Shown here in pieces: positions 59,269 through 64,000 of a stretch of 64,000 nucleotides of DNA. The translations under genes and the position numbers were made by a program. The notes beneath the pieces were generated by a model. It ran no database searches. It was not told where the DNA came from and saw only the letters and a program-made list of their open reading frames with translations. The DNA comes from Ga0077536 sp943370145 (lineage in GTDB: Bacteria > Pseudomonadota > Gammaproteobacteria > Ga0077536): assembly GCA_943370145.1 (NCBI GenBank), contig CALRPY020000021.1, forward strand, positions 1-64,000, read 5' to 3'. The number at the start of each line of letters is the position of its first letter. The stretch's first letter is position 1.

Positions 59269-62200
59269 TGAACACGAGAGCCCAGGATATCAGCCCGGCC
59301 GCGGACAGCTCGACGCAGGCGCACCCGCTGCGCTTCGTGACCGCCGCGTCGCTCTTCGATGGCCACGACGCCGCGATCAACGTGATGCGGCGCCTGATCC
59401 AGGCGAGCGGCGCCGAAGTGATCCATCTCGGCCACAACCGCAGCGTCTCCGACGTCGTCAGCGCAGCGATCCAGGAAGATGCCGACGCGATCGCGATCAG
59501 CTCCTACCAGGGCGGCCACAACGAGTACTTCAAGTACATGGTCGACCTGCTGCGCGAGGCCGGCGCAGGCCACGTGCGCGTCTTCGGCGGTGGCGGCGGC
59601 ACCATCACGCCGGAAGAAATCGCCGACCTGATGGCCTACGGCGTCGAGCGCATCTACCACCCCAACGATGGTATGACGATGGGCCTGCAGGGGATGATCG
59701 ACGACCTGGTCGAGCGTGCGAACAAGGCGCGGCTCACGTCGCGACGCCCGGCGCAGATCTCGCGTGACGATGCGCTGTCCGTGTCCCAGATGCTGTCGGC
59801 GCTCGAGGACGGCGTGCTGGGCGAAGCCGACCTCGACAAGCTGCGCAAGGAGTGGAGGATTGCGGGCGGCAAGGTGCCGGTCATCGGCATCACCGGCACC
59901 GGCGGCGCGGGCAAGAGCTCGGTGACGGACGAACTGCTGTCCCGCTTCATGCAGTACTTCCCGACAATCCGCATCGCGGTCCTCGCGGTCGACCCGACCC
60001 GCCGGCGCACCGGCGGCGCGCTGCTCGGCGACCGCATCCGCATGAACAGCCTGCGCCACGACCGCATCTTCATGCGCTCGATGGCCACCCGCCGCCAGCA
60101 CCTGTCGACGAGCGCGATGCTGGGTGACGCAGTCGCGTTCCTGAAGTCCCTCGCCTACGACCTCGTGATCGTCGAGACGGCCGGCATCGGCCAGAGCGAT
60201 TCGGAAATCGTCGACCTCGTGGACCTGCCGGTGTACGTGATGACCAGCGAGTACGGCGCGGCCTCGCAGCTCGAGAAGATCGACATGCTCGACTTCGCGT
60301 CCATCATCGTGCTGAACAAGTTCGACAAGCGCGGCGCCGAGGACGCGCTGCGCGACGTGCGGAAGCAGTGGAAACGCAACCACCAGGCCTTCATGGCGAC
60401 GGACGACGAGATCCCGGTATTCCCGACGATTGCGAGCCAGTTCAACGATCCGGGCCTGACGTGGATGTTCGTGAACCTGTGCCGCACGCTGGCCGCGAAG
60501 ATCAGCGCCGACGAAGGCCGCTGGGTGCCGGCAGTCGGCGTGGACGTGAAGGAACCGCGTGCCACCGTGCTCATCCCGGGCAATCGCACGCGCTATCTCG
60601 CCGAGATCGCCGAGCAGGGCCGGGGCATCAACCACAGCATCGAACAGCTCGCCGCGAAAGCCTCGACGGCGCAGCACTGCTACGAGGCCTTGCGCGCAAT
60701 CGACGACGAAGCGCTGCCGCCAACGCTCGAACTGTACGCCGAATCGCAGCTGACCAGCGACACGATGGGCCTGCTGCGCCGCCGCTACAACCAGGCCGTC
60801 AGCGCGCTGGGCAGCGAGGCGCTCGGCCTGCTGCGCGAGTGGCCGGAACGCCTGCAGGGCATCACCGGCGAAAAGTATTCCTACCAGGTGCGCGGCAAGG
60901 CCGTCGAAGGCGACAACTATCGGGAAACGCTGTCGCACAACAAGGTGCCGAAGATCGCGCCGCCGAAATTCGACGGCTGGGGTGATCAGCTGCGCTTCCT
61001 GATGCGCGAAAACCTGCCGGGCGGCTATCCGTATACCGGCGGCGTGTACCCGTACCGCCGCGCGGGCGAGGACCCGACCCGCATGTTCGCCGGCGAAGGC
61101 ACGCCGGAGCGCACGAACCGCCGCTTCCACTATGTGTCGGCCGGCCAGCCGGCAGCCCGGCTGTCCACGGCCTTCGACTCCGTGACGCTCTACGGTGAAG
61201 ATCCGCACGAACGCCCGGACATCTACGGCAAGGTGGGCAATTCGGGTGTGTCGATCGCGACCGTCGACGACGCGAAGAAGCTTTATTCGGGCTTCGACCT
61301 GTGCGCGCCGTCGACCTCTGTGTCGATGACGATCAACGGTCCCGCCCCGATCATCCTCGCGTTCTTCATGAATGCTGCGATCGACCAGCAGGTGGAGAAG
61401 CACCTGCGCGAGACGGGCAAGTGGGAGTCGGCACAGCAGCGCATCGACGACTGGTTCAAGACCAACGGCAAGATTCGCCCCACCTATCGCGGCGAGCTGC
61501 CGGCCGGCAACACCGGCCTCGGCCTCGGCCTGCTCGGCATCACCGGCGACAAGGTCGTCGATCGCGAGACCTACGAGCGCATCAAGGCCGAAACCCTGTG
61601 CACCGTGCGCGGCACCGTGCAGGCCGACATCCTCAAGGAGGACCAGGCGCAGAACACTTGCATCTTCTCGACCGAATTCGCGATGAAGATGATGGGCGAC
61701 GTGCAGGCCTATTTCGTCGACCGTGACGTGCGGAACTTCTACAGCGTGTCGATCAGTGGTTACCACATCGCCGAGGCCGGGGCGAACCCGATCTCGCAAC
61801 TCGCCTTCACGCTGTCCAACGGTTTCACGATCGTCGAGTACTACCTCGCGCGCGGCATGAAGATCGATGACTTCGCGCCGAACCTGAGCTTCTTCTTCAG
61901 CAACGGCATGGATCCGGAGTATTCGGTGATCGGGCGTGTGGCGCGCCGCATCTGGGCCCGCGCGATGCGGGAGCGCTACGGCGCGAGCCCGCGCAGCCAG
62001 ATGATGAAATACCACATCCAGACTTCGGGCCGGAGCCTGCACGCGCAGGAAATCAGCTTCAACGACATCCGCACGACCCTGCAGGCCCTGTACGCGATCT
62101 TCGACAACACGAACAGCCTGCACACGAATGCGTACGACGAGGCGATCACGACGCCGACCGAGGAATCCGTGCGGCGCGCGGTCGCAATCCAGCTGATCAT

Positions 62201-62711
62201 CAACCGCGAACTGGGGCTGAACTTCTGTGAGAACCCCTGGCAGGGTTCATTCATCATCAACGAGCTGACCGACCTCGTCGAGGAGGCGGTGTACGCCGAG
62301 TTCGAGCGGATTTCGGAGCGCGGCGGCGTGCTCGGCGCGATGGACACGATGTACCAGCGCGGCAAGATCCAGGACGAGAGCCTGTATTACGAGAGCCTGA
62401 AGCATGACGGCCGCCTGCCGCTGATCGGCGTCAATACCTTCCTGCCGAAGGCCGGCAGCGAGGACCAGGTGACGACGATCGAGCTGATGCGCTCGACCGA
62501 CCAGGAGAAACAGGACCAGATCACCTCGGTGCGCAACTTCCAGACGATTCACGGCAGCGAGTGCCCGACGGCGCTGCGGCGCCTGCAGGACGTCGCGCGC
62601 GCCCGCGGCAACGTGTTCGAGGAGCTGATGGAGACCGTCAAGGTCGCCTCGCTCGGCCAGGTGTCCGGCGCGCTGTACGACGTGGGCGGCGAATACCGGC
62701 GCAACATGTAG
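59268..62711 (+). CDS. icmF: Fused isobutyryl-CoA mutase IcmF
   Basis: An 1147-residue B12 enzyme with its own G-protein chaperone. Residues ~20-150 bind cobalamin (D31-G-H33 in SLFDGHD). Residues ~190-480 are a MeaB-like GTPase with P-loop GTGGAGKS at 210-217. The C-terminal ~600 residues are the mutase barrel. F607 (RMFAGEG) and Q795 (DQAQNT) occupy the positions that are Tyr and Arg in methylmalonyl-CoA mutase, the isobutyryl-CoA signature. It interconverts isobutyryl- and n-butyryl-CoA, and may act on related acyl-CoAs. Two ATGs at 59265 and 59268 fit; AGGAG spacing favours 59268. Confidence 0.95.
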   Translation: MNTRAQDISPAADSSTQAHPLRFVTAASLFDGHDAAINVMRRLIQASGAEVIHLGHNRSVSDVVSAAIQEDADAIAISSYQGGHNEYFKYMVDLLREAGAGHVRVFGGGGGTITPEEIADLMAYGVERIYHPNDGMTMGLQGMIDDLVERANKARLTSRRPAQISRDDALSVSQMLSALEDGVLGEADLDKLRKEWRIAGGKVPVIGITGTGGAGKSSVTDELLSRFMQYFPTIRIAVLAVDPTRRRTGGALLGDRIRMNSLRHDRIFMRSMATRRQHLSTSAMLGDAVAFLKSLAYDLVIVETAGIGQSDSEIVDLVDLPVYVMTSEYGAASQLEKIDMLDFASIIVLNKFDKRGAEDALRDVRKQWKRNHQAFMATDDEIPVFPTIASQFNDPGLTWMFVNLCRTLAAKISADEGRWVPAVGVDVKEPRATVLIPGNRTRYLAEIAEQGRGINHSIEQLAAKASTAQHCYEALRAIDDEALPPTLELYAESQLTSDTMGLLRRRYNQAVSALGSEALGLLREWPERLQGITGEKYSYQVRGKAVEGDNYRETLSHNKVPKIAPPKFDGWGDQLRFLMRENLPGGYPYTGGVYPYRRAGEDPTRMFAGEGTPERTNRRFHYVSAGQPAARLSTAFDSVTLYGEDPHERPDIYGKVGNSGVSIATVDDAKKLYSGFDLCAPSTSVSMTINGPAPIILAFFMNAAIDQQVEKHLRETGKWESAQQRIDDWFKTNGKIRPTYRGELPAGNTGLGLGLLGITGDKVVDRETYERIKAETLCTVRGTVQADILKEDQAQNTCIFSTEFAMKMMGDVQAYFVDRDVRNFYSVSISGYHIAEAGANPISQLAFTLSNGFTIVEYYLARGMKIDDFAPNLSFFFSNGMDPEYSVIGRVARRIWARAMRERYGASPRSQMMKYHIQTSGRSLHAQEISFNDIRTTLQALYAIFDNTNSLHTNAYDEAITTPTEESVRRAVAIQLIINRELGLNFCENPWQGSFIINELTDLVEEAVYAEFERISERGGVLGAMDTMYQRGKIQDESLYYESLKHDGRLPLIGVNTFLPKAGSEDQVTTIELMRSTDQEKQDQITSVRNFQTIHGSECPTALRRLQDVARARGNVFEELMETVKVASLGQVSGALYDVGGEYRRNM

Positions 62712-62718
62712 GCCGCGC

Positions 62719-63534
62719 GTGGCGGTGGCGCACAACGTCGACGCGATGGGCGTGGCCCACCCTCCCTGCGAGGGTGAGCCGCGCATCGTCTCGCTGGTGC
62801 CCAGCGTGACCGAACTGGTGTGCGCCCTGGGCCTGGCCGACCGGCTGGTCGGGCGTACAGGTTTCTGCATCCATCCGCGGGAGACGCTGCGCACGGTGCG
62901 CAAGGTCGGCGGCACGAAGGACGTCGACCTCGAGGCGGTGCGCGAACTGGCGCCGACGCACGTCATCGTCAACATCGACGAGAACCTGCGCGAAACCGCT
63001 GACGCGCTGCGGGCATTCGTGCCGGCGATCGTCGTGACCCATCCGCTGGGGCCGCATGACAATCCGCCGCTTTACCGGCTGCTCGGCGCCGTCCTCAGGC
63101 GCGAGGCCGCGGCCGAACGCCTGTGCGCGGCATTCGAACGCGCGTTGGCAGAGGCTCAGCGGTCACGCCCGTCGCAGCGCGTGCTCTACCTGATCTGGCG
63201 GGACCCGTGGATGACCGTCGGACGCGATACCTATATCTCGCGGATGCTGGCGCTGTTCAACTGGCAGACCTGGTCGCCGGAGAGCGACGCGCGTTACCCG
63301 ACGCTGGACATCACGGCCTGCATCGGCAAAGTCGACCGCGTGCTCCTCAGCAGCGAGCCGTACCCGTTCCGCGGCAGGCATGTCGAGGAACTGCGCGCGC
63401 AACTGGGCGGCACGCCCGTCGACATCATCGACGGCGAGATGACTTCCTGGTACGGCAGTCGCGCGATCGAGGGCCTCGCCTACCTGGATCGCTACACGCT
63501 GGCGACACAGACTGGAGTGACGAATGTCCATTGA
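62719..63534 (+). CDS. BtuF-like cobalamin-binding protein without signal peptide
   Basis: A 271-residue protein with the two-lobed helical-backbone receptor fold of BtuF. RIVSLVPSVTELVCALGLADRLVG is the typical first strand-helix, followed by VRKVGGTKDVDLEAV and LAPTHVIVNID. BtuF proteins pass vitamin B12 to BtuCD. Here the GTG start leaves only ~20 polar residues before the fold and no signal peptide, so it should be cytosolic. Placed 7 bases after icmF, it may bind or recycle cobalamin for the mutase. An ATG at 62746 is an alternative start. Confidence 0.85.
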   Translation: MAVAHNVDAMGVAHPPCEGEPRIVSLVPSVTELVCALGLADRLVGRTGFCIHPRETLRTVRKVGGTKDVDLEAVRELAPTHVIVNIDENLRETADALRAFVPAIVVTHPLGPHDNPPLYRLLGAVLRREAAAERLCAAFERALAEAQRSRPSQRVLYLIWRDPWMTVGRDTYISRMLALFNWQTWSPESDARYPTLDITACIGKVDRVLLSSEPYPFRGRHVEELRAQLGGTPVDIIDGEMTSWYGSRAIEGLAYLDRYTLATQTGVTNVH

Positions 63535-63712
63535 ATCGCCCTGCATCCAGGTCTGCCAGATAGACAACGAAACCCGCCTGTGCAGGGGGTGCCTGCGCAG
63601 CCTGGACGAAATAGCGCGGTGGGCGCGTTATTCCGCTGCGGAGCGTGCGCGCATCATGCGCGAGCTGCCGTCCCGACAGGGCATGACGCAGGCCGCCAAC
63701 CCGATCCCGTAG
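63524..63712 (+). CDS. DUF1289 cysteine-rich protein
   Basis: A 62-residue protein with four cysteines, C7, C11, C20 and C23 (SPCIQVC, LCRGCLRS), the DUF1289 pattern, likely a zinc or Fe-S site. Then comes EIARWARYSAAERARIM, which is also typical. Its start overlaps the previous gene by 11 bases. Function unknown. Confidence 0.9.
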   Translation: MSIESPCIQVCQIDNETRLCRGCLRSLDEIARWARYSAAERARIMRELPSRQGMTQAANPIP

Positions 63713-63764
63713 CGTCCGGTTCGACGCATCGACCGCGTATCAACAAATTCAAGTGGAGGGGAGC

Positions 63765-64000
63765 ATGGACCTCAAGACGATGGAATTCTCGGTGGCGAAC
63801 GGTGTCGCGACGATCACGCTCGACAGGCCGGACGCCGCGAACGCGCTCGACCTTAGGATGTCGCAGGACCTGCTCGCCGTGGCCTCCCACTGCGACGCGA
63901 ACGCGGCGATTCGCGCGGTGATCCTGACCGGCAAGGGCAAGATGTTCAGCGCAGGTGGCGACGTCACGGGCTTCGCTGCGGCCGGCGACGGTGTCAGCGA
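63765..64000 (+). CDS. Enoyl-CoA hydratase/isomerase family, N-terminal part
   Basis: The first 78 residues of a crotonase-fold protein, cut by the window edge. MEFSVANGVATITLDRPDAANAL and VILTGKGKMFSAGGDV hold the CoA-binding and oxyanion-hole blocks; the catalytic Glu positions lie beyond the window. GGAGGGGAG precedes the ATG. It lies 52 bases after DUF1289 on the same strand as icmF and could act on the same acyl-CoA pool. Confidence 0.9.
   Translation, partial: MDLKTMEFSVANGVATITLDRPDAANALDLRMSQDLLAVASHCDANAAIRAVILTGKGKMFSAGGDVTGFAAAGDGVS

Noticed and set aside
59154..62123. Minus-strand open frame of 989 codons opposite icmF
   Set aside because: Antisense shadow of IcmF, low-complexity Arg/His/Val-rich product, no motif and no ribosome site.

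Overview
The window is uniformly GC-rich with strong third-position G/C bias and carries about sixty densely packed protein genes. No rRNA, tRNA, CRISPR array, integrase or transposase was seen. A hopanoid-type RND transporter, EttA, an OprP-like porin, ModABC, CbpA and TesB point to a Gram-negative proteobacterium, most likely a gammaproteobacterium with an environmental, CoA-thioester-rich catabolic lifestyle. Finer placement is not justified from sequence reading alone.

Layout. 1-4.7 kb: the 3' end of an HpnN-like transporter, a glutathione transferase, a BKACE (DUF849) lyase, an F420/flavin LLM-class oxidoreductase and a PilZ protein, with two intergenic repeat elements. 4.7-9.4 kb: a 1213-residue flavoprotein resembling a fusion of NfnB (GltD-like) and NfnA, under a promoter with a palindrome at its predicted start site, then a TerB/DUF533 protein. 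9.4-12 kb: modABC with UGAUG overlaps. 12-19.4 kb: small enzymes, an MFS transporter, an ArgD-like aminotransferase, a Gfo/Idh/MocA oxidoreductase, a two-subunit CoA-transferase and a MenA/UbiA-type prenyltransferase. 19.9-25.5 kb: a five-gene minus-strand operon (HyuA, HyuB, tiny zinc protein, alpha/beta hydrolase, SDR) that recalls ketone carboxylase systems. 25.6-33.6 kb: transporters, two overlapping paralogous FAD monooxygenases, a CaiB/BaiF CoA-transferase, a methyltransferase and an FHA-nucleotidyl cyclase. 33.8-42.5 kb: a Zn alcohol dehydrogenase, an outer-membrane barrel, a hydrolase, a HerA-like ATPase, ettA and a phosphate-porin-like gene behind a good Pho-box match.

43-51.5 kb is a CoA-ester catabolic block: a DUF5706 membrane protein, an acyl-CoA dehydrogenase, a MatB-like ligase, and then a six-gene operon of MaoC hydratase, CitE-like lyase, LinB-type haloalkane dehalogenase, FlK-like thioesterase, panB and tesB. 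A kinase-HDOD fusion, a cupin, a rhodanese, CbpA, an acetamidase, a YfcE-like phosphoesterase and TerC follow. The last 5.5 kb holds a TetR regulator overlapping a fused isobutyryl-CoA mutase (icmF), a BtuF-like protein, DUF1289 and the start of an enoyl-CoA hydratase.

The strongest leads are the dehalogenase/FlK-like operon, the HyuAB operon with its zinc mini-protein, the NfnAB-like fusion, the orphan Pycsar-type effector and the Pho-box promoter. Functions rest on motif recognition by eye. No database search was run.
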